Assembly (NCBI GenBank): GCA_947587115.1
Contig: CANPXY010000063.1
Location: 1-6,903, forward strand
From: an uncultured Bacilli bacterium
GTDB taxonomy: Bacteria > Bacillota_I > Bacilli_A > RF39 > UBA660
Reading direction: 5' to 3'
Length of the DNA stretch: 6,903 bases
Under the pieces are notes generated by a model. The model saw only the letters and a program-made list of their open reading frames with translations. It was not told the origin of the DNA and did not search any database. A program made the position numbers and the translations under genes. Below are positions 1 through 5,798 of this stretch, in pieces (position 1 is the first letter of the stretch; each line of letters begins with the position of its first letter).

Positions 1-158
1 ATCTTGGAATTTTTGAAATAAGGAGCATAGTCTTTTAAAGATTCTTCAATAACGTCATAAGGGGTGTAAAATTCATCGTCAACAATTCCATAGAATTTCT
101 TTACACTTCCATGTAATACTCTCAATTTACGTCTTAATTCTTGCTCTATCGCTATCAC
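1..158 (-). CDS. Unrecognised phage protein, 5' part only (runs off the left edge)
   Basis: An open frame of 52 codons reads leftward from a GTG at 158-156 to the window edge without a stop. The start is fixed by an in-frame TAA directly before the GTG, and a G5 run (AGGGGG, minus strand, about 163-168) lies 4 nt upstream as a slightly close ribosome binding site. The protein begins VIAIEQELRRKLRVLHGSVK and continues with an acidic, aromatic stretch containing DDEFYTPYDVIEESLKDYAPYF. I do not recognise the family. No membrane segment or signal peptide is visible in this part. It lies downstream of gp4 on the same strand but has its own promoter-like sequence at 192-220, so it may be expressed independently of gp4. 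It is probably a real gene, because the frame is open to the edge and has both promoter and RBS. Confidence 0.65.
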   Translation of the reverse strand, partial: MIAIEQELRRKLRVLHGSVKKFYGIVDDEFYTPYDVIEESLKDYAPYFKNSK

Positions 159-191
159 TTAACCCCCTACTATAAAAGACATTAAACTTTG

Positions 192-220
192 ATGCTAACA
201 CATTTTTAAAATTTTGTCAA
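192..220 (-). promoter_or_regulatory. Sigma-70-like promoter with extended -10, for the gene at 158-1
   Basis: On the minus strand a perfect -35 TTGACA (220-215) is followed after 17 nt by TAGCAT (197-192), 4 of 6 matches to TATAAT. A TG dinucleotide at 200-199 makes it an extended -10 (TGtTAGCAT). The -35 overlaps the stop codon of gp4. Transcription would start near 185 and give a leader of about 27 nt before the GTG at 158. The sequence is very like the promoter at 5903-5930, which supports it. The -10 box alone is imperfect. Confidence 0.6.
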
Positions 221-669
221 ACAATTCCAAGCTCTTTTTCAGTCAATACTAAAAAAATCCAGCCTTTTTTCCTGCAAAATTCTTTAGCCGAATCCCATTT
301 TGCTTGATTAATGGCGTATGTCACGGATTCATTTAAAAGTGTGGATTTTCTTTTTCGAGGTTTTATCTCAGGAGGTTTACTTTGTGAAAGTGGTTTAACC
401 TCGATCATGTAAGTTTTAACAATTCCCTCTTTATCCCGTATTTTGGCGATAAAATCGGGAAAATACCTATGGATTAACCCATCAGTCGGTTTCCGATACG
501 GGACAACTAATTCCTCACTACTCCAAGATAAAACATTCGGATTATTATCAAAGTAGCACGCCACTCGAAATTCCCAAGAACTCCGCATGACAATTCTCTT
601 GGGATTTCCTACGTATTTTTGCGGATTTTTCGGGCGAAAAAATCCTTGATAATAATGGGTGTTACTCAT
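217..669 (-). CDS. 4: Head completion protein gp4-like, with TnsA/PD-(E/D)xK endonuclease-like fold
   Basis: The 150-residue protein has the size and sequence pattern of T4 gp4 (also called gp50), needed to finish the filled head before the tail joins. The N-terminus YYQGFFRPKNPQKYVGNPKR (residues 6-25) and the following RSSWEFRV are typical of the family. The endonuclease-like core is visible: Glu33 in the SSWE helix, Pro71-Asp72 in RYFPDF, and Glu90-Val91-Lys92 in MIEVKP, giving PD-x17-ExK, with SSEELVVPY between. These residues are intact, so nuclease or DNA-end binding chemistry is possible; T4 gp4 is classed by family as endonuclease-like, but its reaction is not shown here. The ATG at 669-667 is kept because the family N-terminus starts there, although no clear Shine-Dalgarno sequence precedes it. 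The gene is divergent from the baseplate genes, with only 71 bp between the two starts. Confidence 0.9.
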   Translation of the reverse strand: MSNTHYYQGFFRPKNPQKYVGNPKRIVMRSSWEFRVACYFDNNPNVLSWSSEELVVPYRKPTDGLIHRYFPDFIAKIRDKEGIVKTYMIEVKPLSQSKPPEIKPRKRKSTLLNESVTYAINQAKWDSAKEFCRKKGWIFLVLTEKELGIV

Positions 670-740
670 AAAAAAGGCTTTTGTAAATAGTTTATTTCAG
701 ACTTCTTAACCCTCGTATTTTATCGCTCTTGAAAGCCGAA

Positions 741-2786
741 ATGAGTCTATTGAGATTTTTAAATTTTACCGAAAGTGACGGTAAAAAAAGTTTTTATTTT
801 CAACACGATAATGGATATAAGGAAAAAATCGACTATACCATTGCCAATGGGGGAAACACGTTGGATTATCAGAGGATCATCCTTCCGACTTGCCAATACT
901 CGATAGAATTTAATAGCCCCGAAATCCAAGAAAAATTCCTAAAAGTCAATTGGGGAAGTAGCGACTTAGAAGTCGATGAAGATTCATACGCCAAAAAAAC
1001 CGAGCAAGATTTGATTTCTTGTTATCGACTTTTAGATGATGAAACTCGATTGGATAGCGATAATATAAAAAATGTTTTTCAGACTCTTTCAGAATCCAAC
1101 GAATTACTCGATGAGGATAGAAGACTTTTTTTCTCAAGTAGAATATCCGTTGGGGAGGCTTTTGAAGACTCCAGATTTGTTTCTTTAAGCGTCTCAGAAT
1201 TTGGCACAGAAGAAAAGGCTGGCATAAAAATCGAAAAAGAAACTAATCGGCTCGTTCAAAGTGCTTTTTGCGACTCGGAAAACATGGTACGTATTACGAC
1301 ATATTCGGACGCTCCTAAAATTCCCATTGCCTTGAAAATTTCGGGAAAAGTAAAAGGAAAAGTCTCAACTATCGCCTCCAACCCCACTTCTCAAAACTCA
1401 GAAATTAAAGCCTCAGATAACAATGTTACCACTTCTCAAGCCGAGCAAATCCGAAAAATCGCCCTTGGGAAAACCGTCTCAGACGTGGCGGGCACGGGTT
1501 CTAGCGTCTATTCCAGTCAAGCCATTGCCGATAGAAGTACCTTAAGAAATATTACAAAAAGCACCTCCACGATGCGAAGTGGGTACGATTTCTACAACAC
1601 TAACGGAGCACTGGTTTATCCAAGTGACTTATTGGTCAATGACGCATACAACAATTCTTACACCGTCATCTACATCTCCGAGCATGAGGAATCAAGCATT
1701 TTAGGAGTTACGGATTTGGGTAATGGTGGGAAACTTTATGAAAACTTGGGTAGCGAGTCTCAAAGAATCACGCAGAACGCCTCAAAAGGATATAAAGAAA
1801 ACGCCATGAGTGTAGTGATGGGGGTGTCAGGTATCATGGCGGGAATGGGAGCTGGCGGAGTGGCGGAAAATCTCGCAGGAAAAACAGGATTGCCGTTGGA
1901 TAAAAGTTTCAATAGTTCGTCTTTTTCGGGAATAGCGGGAAAAGTTTTTAACGGGGCGACCAATTCTGCAAGCCCTGTGAAAAATTTGGCATCTCAAGCT
2001 ATGGCGGGTATGGCGGGAACAGCCGTAAAAGGTGCTTTAACGGTCGGGGGAGGTTTCGTAGGATATGAAATCGGAAAAACGGCTTTAAAGCTAAGCGACT
2101 ACAAACAGCTTAACATGGCAATTGTTTTACCGACTCCGTCTATTTCTGAGGAAAATAGCATTGAGTGGGATGAAGAAGATTCGGCAATGTCAAGTGCAAT
2201 CATGCAGTCGGCATTAAACGTAGACGCTATAGGGCATGGGGGAGATACGAAAAATCCGCAATCTTTTAGCCTAGGAAGTACTGTTGCGGGAATGGGAAAA
2301 GAGTTGATCAATTCGGGTTTCGGGGTTCTTACAAAAGCGGTTTCAGATATGACGTCTTCTGCCCCCGCTTTGGCAAGAAGTATAGGAAAAGCTTCAAACA
2401 CCCGAAAAGAGCAATTGTTTAAAGACGTACGTTTCCGAAGTTTTAACCTGCGGTTCAATATGATTGCAAGAAGTGTTGAAGACACCAATAATATCAAAAA
2501 AATTATCCGAGTTTTGAAGTATCATCAATACCCCGAATTGACAATGGATAATTTCCTTTGGATATATCCTGCGGAATTTGACGTGGTACATTACTATCGG
2601 GATAAACCTAACGAGTATATGCCACGGCACGCCACAAGCGTTTTGCAAGAGGTTTCTGTCAATTACGGAGACGGAGAAGACGTAATGAATTTACACTATG
2701 ACGGCAGTCCCTTAAATGTGGGATTGGAATTACGTTTTACAGAAATCGTCCAACTCAATAAAGCAAGTATTCTCCAGGGGTATTAA
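741..2786 (+). CDS. 48: Baseplate tail tube cap protein gp48-like, with a long N-terminal extension
   Basis: The 681-residue product is much longer than T4 gp48 (about 364 residues). From residue 293 on it follows the gp48 plan: YPSDLL then NNSYTVIYISE; glycine/alanine-rich hydrophobic segments at about 355-380 and 420-450; NMAIVLPTP at 458-466; then a C-terminal tail-tube-like domain from residue 559 (LFKDVRFRSFNLRFNMIARS) ending LRFTEIVQLNKASILQGY, matching T4 gp48's ending ITMREIITLNRASLYTGTF. gp48 sits on the baseplate hub and starts tail tube assembly. Residues 1-290 have no counterpart I recognise in T4 gp48. The ATG at 741 is preferred over the in-frame TTG at 729, because GAAAG lies 5 nt before the ATG and nothing like a ribosome binding site precedes the TTG. 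gp53 follows 5 nt after the stop, so the genes are very likely cotranscribed. The hydrophobic segments are probably tube-packing or flexible regions rather than membrane anchors. Confidence 0.88.
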   Translation: MSLLRFLNFTESDGKKSFYFQHDNGYKEKIDYTIANGGNTLDYQRIILPTCQYSIEFNSPEIQEKFLKVNWGSSDLEVDEDSYAKKTEQDLISCYRLLDDETRLDSDNIKNVFQTLSESNELLDEDRRLFFSSRISVGEAFEDSRFVSLSVSEFGTEEKAGIKIEKETNRLVQSAFCDSENMVRITTYSDAPKIPIALKISGKVKGKVSTIASNPTSQNSEIKASDNNVTTSQAEQIRKIALGKTVSDVAGTGSSVYSSQAIADRSTLRNITKSTSTMRSGYDFYNTNGALVYPSDLLVNDAYNNSYTVIYISEHEESSILGVTDLGNGGKLYENLGSESQRITQNASKGYKENAMSVVMGVSGIMAGMGAGGVAENLAGKTGLPLDKSFNSSSFSGIAGKVFNGATNSASPVKNLASQAMAGMAGTAVKGALTVGGGFVGYEIGKTALKLSDYKQLNMAIVLPTPSISEENSIEWDEEDSAMSSAIMQSALNVDAIGHGGDTKNPQSFSLGSTVAGMGKELINSGFGVLTKAVSDMTSSAPALARSIGKASNTRKEQLFKDVRFRSFNLRFNMIARSVEDTNNIKKIIRVLKYHQYPELTMDNFLWIYPAEFDVVHYYRDKPNEYMPRHATSVLQEVSVNYGDGEDVMNLHYDGSPLNVGLELRFTEIVQLNKASILQGY

Positions 2787-2791
2787 AGAAA

Positions 2792-3322
2792 ATGATTGAA
2801 AAGTTTCCGAAAATTGCCTATCCGATTTCCACTAACGATGATGGGGAAACCACTTATAAGGCTCTTGCAGACATCAGTCACCACTTAAGACTATCTGCGG
2901 ATTCCTTAAATTCGATTGTCAACTACGACAAACAAATTTTGCAGAGCGGAGAGGGTTTGGAAATATCGGCTGGCGAAAACTACGATAGAACTGATCTATA
3001 CTACATTTTAGAGTTAGCCAACGATCGATTCGACTGGAAAGAGTCCCGACCTCTTACATCGATGGAATTGGACTCTTATATTAGTGAAAAATACCTTGAT
3101 AGAAACGGCATCCATCACTACGAAAACGAATATGGAAACGAGGTTGACAACACCTTTGGTGTCAATTCCGAGCACGTCTATCCACAAAAAATCATTCCCA
3201 TTACCAATTACGAGTATGAAGAGTCGTTAAATGACAAAAGACGAGCCATTAAAGTTGTGAAACCCACACAGGTTAAATTTGTTGAAGAATTGGTTAAAGA
3301 GAAAATTTCCGAGATGAAGTAA
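2792..3322 (+). CDS. 53: Baseplate wedge protein gp53-like
   Basis: The 176-residue protein fits the gp53 family (196 residues in T4), a wedge subunit that helps join wedges around the hub. Typical features are FPKIAYPI at residues 5-12; the central LysM-like stretch SGEGLEISAGENYDRTDLYY followed by ILELAN (residues 52-77), where the family has a G-D-T-P-E-x-I-A-x-x-x-Y pattern and a Y-W-V-I-L-L-x-N core; DWKESRPLT; ELDSYISEKY; the HHYENEYGNE stretch near 109-117; and the closing NYEYEESLNDKRRAIKVVKP at 139-158. The ATG at 2792 has AGGGG at 2776-2780, 11 nt upstream. It starts 5 nt after gp48, and its TAA shares one base with the next ATG (TAATG), so translation is probably coupled in both directions of the operon. 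Confidence 0.88.
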   Translation: MIEKFPKIAYPISTNDDGETTYKALADISHHLRLSADSLNSIVNYDKQILQSGEGLEISAGENYDRTDLYYILELANDRFDWKESRPLTSMELDSYISEKYLDRNGIHHYENEYGNEVDNTFGVNSEHVYPQKIIPITNYEYEESLNDKRRAIKVVKPTQVKFVEELVKEKISEMK

Positions 3323-4659
3323 TGAGTAACGAAACCGCATTATCATCAAAACCACTACAAAAAGCTGGAGATGTTATTGTCGATTATATCACAATTATTT
3401 CCCGAAATCAAGTAGCCTTAAATGTCACCCCCCAATTCGTTTCTTTTGAAATCACGGAAAGCATTTTTGAGCACTACATTACGGGAATCGTCACGATTAA
3501 GGACTCGGAAGACTTAACTAACTTTTTCCCTTTAATTGGCAATGAATACCTGGAATTGGCTTTTCATACTCCACAATTAGGAGACTCTGTAGAAAGTGCC
3601 CAATACAAAAAAACCTTTTTCATCTATCGGATTTCGGATAAAATCAAGCAAGGAGATAGGGAGTCAATCTATCAGATTTCGGTCATCAGCCCTGAGGCAA
3701 TCGTTGATGGCAACACCCGTGTGTCAAGAACCTTTCGGGGAACGGGTGAAGAAATCATGCAAAAAATTCTCTATGAGGAATTGTGTAGTGATAAACTTTT
3801 AGTTTTTAACGAAACCAAAAACAATATCATCTTTATCTCCAACTATTGGCATCCGTCAAAGTGTATTGACTATCTTTCGGAAAATGCGATTTCCAAAGAA
3901 GGCGACTCCTCTAGCTATCTTTTCTTTGAAGATCGGGGCGGATTTGTTTGGGCGACCTTAAACTCATTGGTAACTTTTCCAAGTGATATTCATTTCCGAA
4001 AAGCAAGATACACCCCGCAGACGCAATCCAGTTTTGAAAGCACCGCACAAAAAGACATTTTAAGCGACTACGAAACGATTATTGGCTTAAGACTCGAAAA
4101 CGGTTACGATTTCTTTAAAAGAACGAAATCAGGCTTTTACGGCGGAGAAATCATTAGCTACGATCCTAATACTCATCAATATATTCACTCAAGGAGTGGC
4201 GTGGACTTTGAAGGGCAAAACCATTTAAACAGCTATTCTCCAACACCTGCCAATTCTCCCGTGACAACAGGAGGCTATGTGATCTATCGCCCTTATGTCA
4301 CTCAAAATTTCGACAATCAAACGGCGGGAATTGAAGACACTAACATTCCTTATAAGGTGGGGCGTCAACAGACCATTAGCCAATTGGGTGCAAATAAAGT
4401 TCATTTAAAAGTTCACGGCAGAAGTGACTACACGGTGGGGAAAGTCGTGCTTCTTGAAGTGGAAAAAGACAAACAAATATCTAAAGACGATACCATCACT
4501 TACGATCCTTTGATTTCTGGGCGTTACATTATAGCCTCTATCAAACACCAAGTCAATCCCGTTGAACACATCTGTTTAATGGAATTGATGAAAGACTCTT
4601 ATATTAGAAGTATCGACACTAGTGGCTACGAAACCCCTGACTATCAACCGAAAGCATAA
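3322..4659 (+). CDS. Baseplate hub protein, gp27-like
   Basis: The 445-residue protein resembles the hub protein found beside gp48 and gp53 in T4-like phages of marine and environmental bacteria, a counterpart of T4 gp27 (391 residues). Recognisable blocks are VTPQFVSFEITESIFEHYIT followed by GIVTIKDSEDL (residues 35-65), PLIGNEYLELAFHTP (70-84), FFIYRISDK (99-107), the RVSRTFRGTGEEIMQKIL stretch (133-150), the diagnostic ISNYWHPSKCIDYLSENAI (172-190), and SSYLFFEDRGG. In T4, gp27 trimers form the hub cylinder linking the spike to the tail tube. No lysozyme or spike domain is fused here. The ATG at 3322 overlaps the gp53 stop by one base, with GAGATGAAG just upstream. The gene number is left out because gp27-like hubs in this group are distant from T4 gp27. 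Confidence 0.8.
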   Translation: MSNETALSSKPLQKAGDVIVDYITIISRNQVALNVTPQFVSFEITESIFEHYITGIVTIKDSEDLTNFFPLIGNEYLELAFHTPQLGDSVESAQYKKTFFIYRISDKIKQGDRESIYQISVISPEAIVDGNTRVSRTFRGTGEEIMQKILYEELCSDKLLVFNETKNNIIFISNYWHPSKCIDYLSENAISKEGDSSSYLFFEDRGGFVWATLNSLVTFPSDIHFRKARYTPQTQSSFESTAQKDILSDYETIIGLRLENGYDFFKRTKSGFYGGEIISYDPNTHQYIHSRSGVDFEGQNHLNSYSPTPANSPVTTGGYVIYRPYVTQNFDNQTAGIEDTNIPYKVGRQQTISQLGANKVHLKVHGRSDYTVGKVVLLEVEKDKQISKDDTITYDPLISGRYIIASIKHQVNPVEHICLMELMKDSYIRSIDTSGYETPDYQPKA

Positions 4660-4675
4660 AGGAGATTAGGGAAAA

Positions 4676-4951
4676 ATGTCAAAAAGAAAACCGATTAAAA
4701 TCATCAAGGTGGTTTTAAGTGAAAACGGAAAAACTCTGATGATATACGCCAAAAAAGGAAGTAACTTCCTTTATGCTAAAGTCGATTCTCTCGGAAATAT
4801 CACTGAAATTGGAAAAACGATTGATAACGGAGATTTTTATCCTTATTCAACAATCCCTCAAGACTTGAAAGAAGAATTTTTAAGCGTTTTTGATAACGAT
4901 GAAATTGTTGAATCCGTTGCGGTAAATCATGAATGGAATTTCAAAAATTAG
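4676..4951 (+). CDS. Unrecognised small protein at the end of the baseplate operon
   Basis: The 91-residue product (about 10.5 kDa) starts MSKRKPIKIIKVVLSENGKT and is lysine-rich at its start and acidic at its end (FDNDEIVESVAVNHEWNFKN). The first 60 residues alternate beta-type hydrophobics with turns (TLMIYAKKGSNFLYAKVDSL, then GNITEIG), suggesting a small beta-sheet domain. No signal peptide, membrane segment or known motif is seen. The start is clear: AAGGAG at 4659-4664 lies 11 nt and AGGG at 4668-4671 lies 4 nt before the ATG. It follows the hub gene by 16 bp on the same strand and is probably cotranscribed with it. Function is unknown; position suggests a late or virion-associated role, as inference only. 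Confidence 0.75.
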   Translation: MSKRKPIKIIKVVLSENGKTLMIYAKKGSNFLYAKVDSLGNITEIGKTIDNGDFYPYSTIPQDLKEEFLSVFDNDEIVESVAVNHEWNFKN

Positions 4952-5021
4952 GAATTAGGGGGAAAAATTTTATCCTTAATAATCAAAGATAAAAAGTAAA
5001 CTTCCTAATGAATCTCGATAG

Positions 5022-5034
5022 TTGACCCTGTCAA
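5022..5034. repeat. Short inverted repeat TTGAC-N3-GTCAA, operator-like
   Basis: TTGAC at 5022-5026 and GTCAA at 5030-5034 flank CCT. It lies about 90 bp upstream of the -35 box at 5121, whose own core CTTGACAAG is also a near-palindrome. Both strands resemble a -35 box here, but neither has a fitting -10. It could be a protein-binding site or chance. Confidence 0.25.
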
Positions 5035-5092
5035 GTGGTTTTACATTTTGTTACAAATAATTATTTCTTGTATTTTCAAACACTTATCAGCG

Positions 5093-5106
5093 ATTTTTCG
5101 AAAAAT
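5093..5106. repeat. 14-bp perfect palindrome (ATTTTTCGAAAAAT) upstream of a promoter
   Basis: The sequence ATTTTTCGAAAAAT is self-complementary over all 14 bases and ends 14 bp before the -35 box at 5121. Its A and T tracts could bend DNA or act as an upstream promoter element. No protein partner can be inferred. Confidence 0.35.
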
Positions 5107-5120
5107 TTTTTTCAAAGGGC

Positions 5121-5149
5121 TTGACAAGGTAATTTTTCCGTGCTATTAT
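5121..5149 (+). promoter_or_regulatory. Strong sigma-70-like promoter with extended -10 and no gene behind it
   Basis: A perfect -35 TTGACA (5121-5126) is followed after exactly 17 nt by TATTAT (5144-5149), one mismatch from TATAAT. TG at 5141-5142 forms an extended -10 (TGcTATTAT). Start would be near 5156. No believable reading frame follows until 5970, about 800 bp on. The first transcribed DNA is the hairpin array, so the product may be a non-coding RNA, or a leader for the gene at 5970 if transcription reads through. Confidence 0.65.
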
Positions 5150-5189
5150 ACATATTGAGGGTTTTAAAAGATTTTTTAAAAAAAATTTT

Positions 5190-5204
5190 GTGCGTCTGAC
5201 GCAC
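5190..5204. repeat. GC-rich 15-bp palindrome (GTGCGTC-T-GACGCAC)
   Basis: Seven-base perfect arms surround a single T; as RNA it would fold as a 5-6 bp GC-rich stem. The next bases, CGAGCACTCG (5204-5213), form another small inverted repeat sharing one base. It lies about 34 nt downstream of the inferred transcription start from the promoter at 5121. On the plus strand no U-run follows, so it is not a standard plus-strand terminator. On the minus strand AAAA and then T8 follow. Confidence 0.5.
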
Positions 5205-5247
5205 GAGCACTCGATAAATTTCTTTTTACTAGTTTTCTTTAATCCAA

Positions 5248-5318
5248 CGAAATTGATTGAACGATAGTGAAATCAATTTCGGTTTTTCAAAAATGAGTGA
5301 AACGAATTTTTGAAAAAC
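5248..5318 (+). repeat. Two-hairpin unit 1 (plus orientation)
   Basis: Hairpin A has 11-bp perfect arms, CGAAATTGATT (5248-5258) and AATCAATTTCG (5271-5281), around the 12-nt loop GAACGATAGTGA. With no gap it is followed by hairpin B: 13-bp perfect arms GTTTTTCAAAAAT (5282-5294) and ATTTTTGAAAAAC (5306-5318) around the 11-nt loop GAGTGAAACGA. Hairpin A followed by GTTTTT looks like an intrinsic terminator, but the T-run is also the 5' arm of hairpin B. The function is not established. Confidence 0.75.
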
Positions 5319-5370
5319 ATCTTTATTGATATTTTCTTTTTAATCTTTTTTCAATTTTTAAAAAACAGTA

Positions 5371-5441
5371 AGCAATTGAGTGAACGATAGTGAACTCAAT
5401 TGCTCTTTTTTGGTTTTGAATGTAATGAAAAACCAAAAAAG
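5371..5441 (+). repeat. Two-hairpin unit 2 (plus orientation)
   Basis: Hairpin A has 11-bp arms AGCAATTGAGT (5371-5381) and ACTCAATTGCT (5394-5404) around GAACGATAGTGA, the same 12-nt loop as in unit 1. Hairpin B abuts it: 13-bp arms CTTTTTTGGTTTT (5405-5417) and AAAACCAAAAAAG (5429-5441) around GAATGTAATGA. The unit is 71 bp long, exactly like unit 1. The three stem differences between the two A hairpins are all compensated on the other arm. Hairpin A followed by CT6 is the most terminator-like element of the array. Confidence 0.75.
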
Positions 5442-5472
5442 AAAAAAGAAAGAACCAAAGAAAAAAGAAAGA
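5441..5472. repeat. Purine-only direct repeat GAAAAAAGAAAG
   Basis: GAAAAAAGAAAG occurs at 5441-5452 and again at 5460-5471, 19 bp apart start to start, within an almost pure purine stretch on the plus strand. It sits between the plus-oriented and minus-oriented hairpin units. The role is unknown. Confidence 0.4.
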
Positions 5473-5491
5473 TTCTAAAAAATTCATACTC

Positions 5492-5562
5492 GTTTTTACA
5501 TTTAATCTTTCCACTACGTTACAAGATTAAATGTAAAAACACGAAACGCATATGCGTTTCGT
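5492..5562 (-). repeat. Two-hairpin unit 3 (minus orientation)
   Basis: Read on the minus strand, hairpin A is a 22-bp perfect palindrome at 5562-5541 with core ACGCATATGCGT. It is followed without a gap by hairpin B at 5540-5492, with 18-bp perfect arms starting GTTTTTACATTTAATCTT and a 13-nt loop GTAACGTAGTGGA. The loop resembles GAACGATAGTGA of units 1 and 2. The unit is 71 bp, the same length as units 1 and 2. The order (A, then a GT5-starting B) matches them only when read on this strand. Confidence 0.7.
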
Positions 5563-5574
5563 TATTCTTCATTG

Positions 5575-5745
5575 AAAAATAAAAAAAAAAAAAATTAAAA
5601 TTTTTAAAAATTTAAATTTTTAAGAAATATAATTTACATTCTTAAAATTATTAAATTTTCAAAATTTTAAGAAAAAATTAAGAAATTTTATTATCATTTT
5701 AAAAATTTAAAAATTTTTACTACCACTTTATAAAAAGAAATTATT
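5575..5745. other. Extremely AT-rich block with A/T tracts and TTAAGAAA repeats
   Basis: About 94% A+T over roughly 5578-5720 by eye, including A13-14 at 5581 and many alternating A and T tracts. The word TTAAGAAA recurs (near 5620, 5668 and 5678), and its complement TTCTTAA occurs at 5639. The latter gives an 11-bp inverted repeat, TTCTTAAAATT (5639-5649) with AATTTTAAGAA (5663-5673). No reading frame with phage-like composition is present. Such DNA melts easily and bends, so a DNA-unwinding element, an upstream promoter element or a replication origin part are options; none is shown. Confidence 0.55.
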
Positions 5746-5750
5746 TTCAT

Positions 5751-5798
5751 GTTTTTCGATTTTCACTTACGTTCAAATCGAAAAACGCCCTTACGGGC
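5751..5798 (-). repeat. Two-hairpin unit 4 (minus orientation), including a GNRA-capped terminator-like stem
   Basis: Read on the minus strand, hairpin A is GCCC-GTAA-GGGC (5798-5787), a 4-bp GC stem with a GNRA-type tetraloop. Hairpin B abuts it: arms GTTTTTCGATTT (5786-5775) and AAATCGAAAAAC (5762-5751) around GAACGTAAGTGA, which matches the unit 1 and 2 loop in 10 of 12 bases. On the minus strand, stem A followed by GTTTTT is a compact intrinsic terminator. On the plus strand the same stem is followed by TTTATT and could stop plus-strand RNA from the promoter at 5121. Confidence 0.7.

Noticed and set aside
729..740. TTG at 729 as the start of gp48
   Set aside because: No ribosome binding site precedes it; ATG at 741 has GAAAG at a workable distance.
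670..740. T4-type late promoter (TATAAATA) between gp4 and gp48
   Set aside because: No exact or one-mismatch copy is convincing on either strand; the late promoter of this phage may differ.
2099..2648. Minus-strand frames inside gp48
   Set aside because: They are antisense shadows of a well-supported coding region and have no start signals.
4952..4980. Terminator after the 91-aa gene
   Set aside because: The possible stem (TTAGG with CCTTAA) needs a bulge and mismatches, and no T-run follows.
5022..5050. Promoter from TTGACC or its complement TTGACA
   Set aside because: No -10 box with acceptable match is found 16-18 nt away on either strand.
5323..5514. 63-codon minus-strand frame
   Set aside because: It covers the perfect inverted repeats at 5371-5441 and part of 5492-5540; its hydrophobic composition reflects the AT tracts, and no start signals are seen.
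5400..5582. 60-codon plus-strand frame starting at TTG
   Set aside because: It runs through hairpin arms and purine repeats, is lysine/phenylalanine-rich from A and T tracts, and has no ribosome binding site.
5751..5786. GTTCAAATC, like a tRNA T-arm loop
   Set aside because: The flanking bases do not form a T-stem (CTTAC against GAAAA), and no acceptor or anticodon arm is present; it is the loop edge of a hairpin.
5190..5798. CRISPR array
   Set aside because: The repeats are hairpins with different stems and no regular unique spacers; only loops are shared, and orientation switches within the array.
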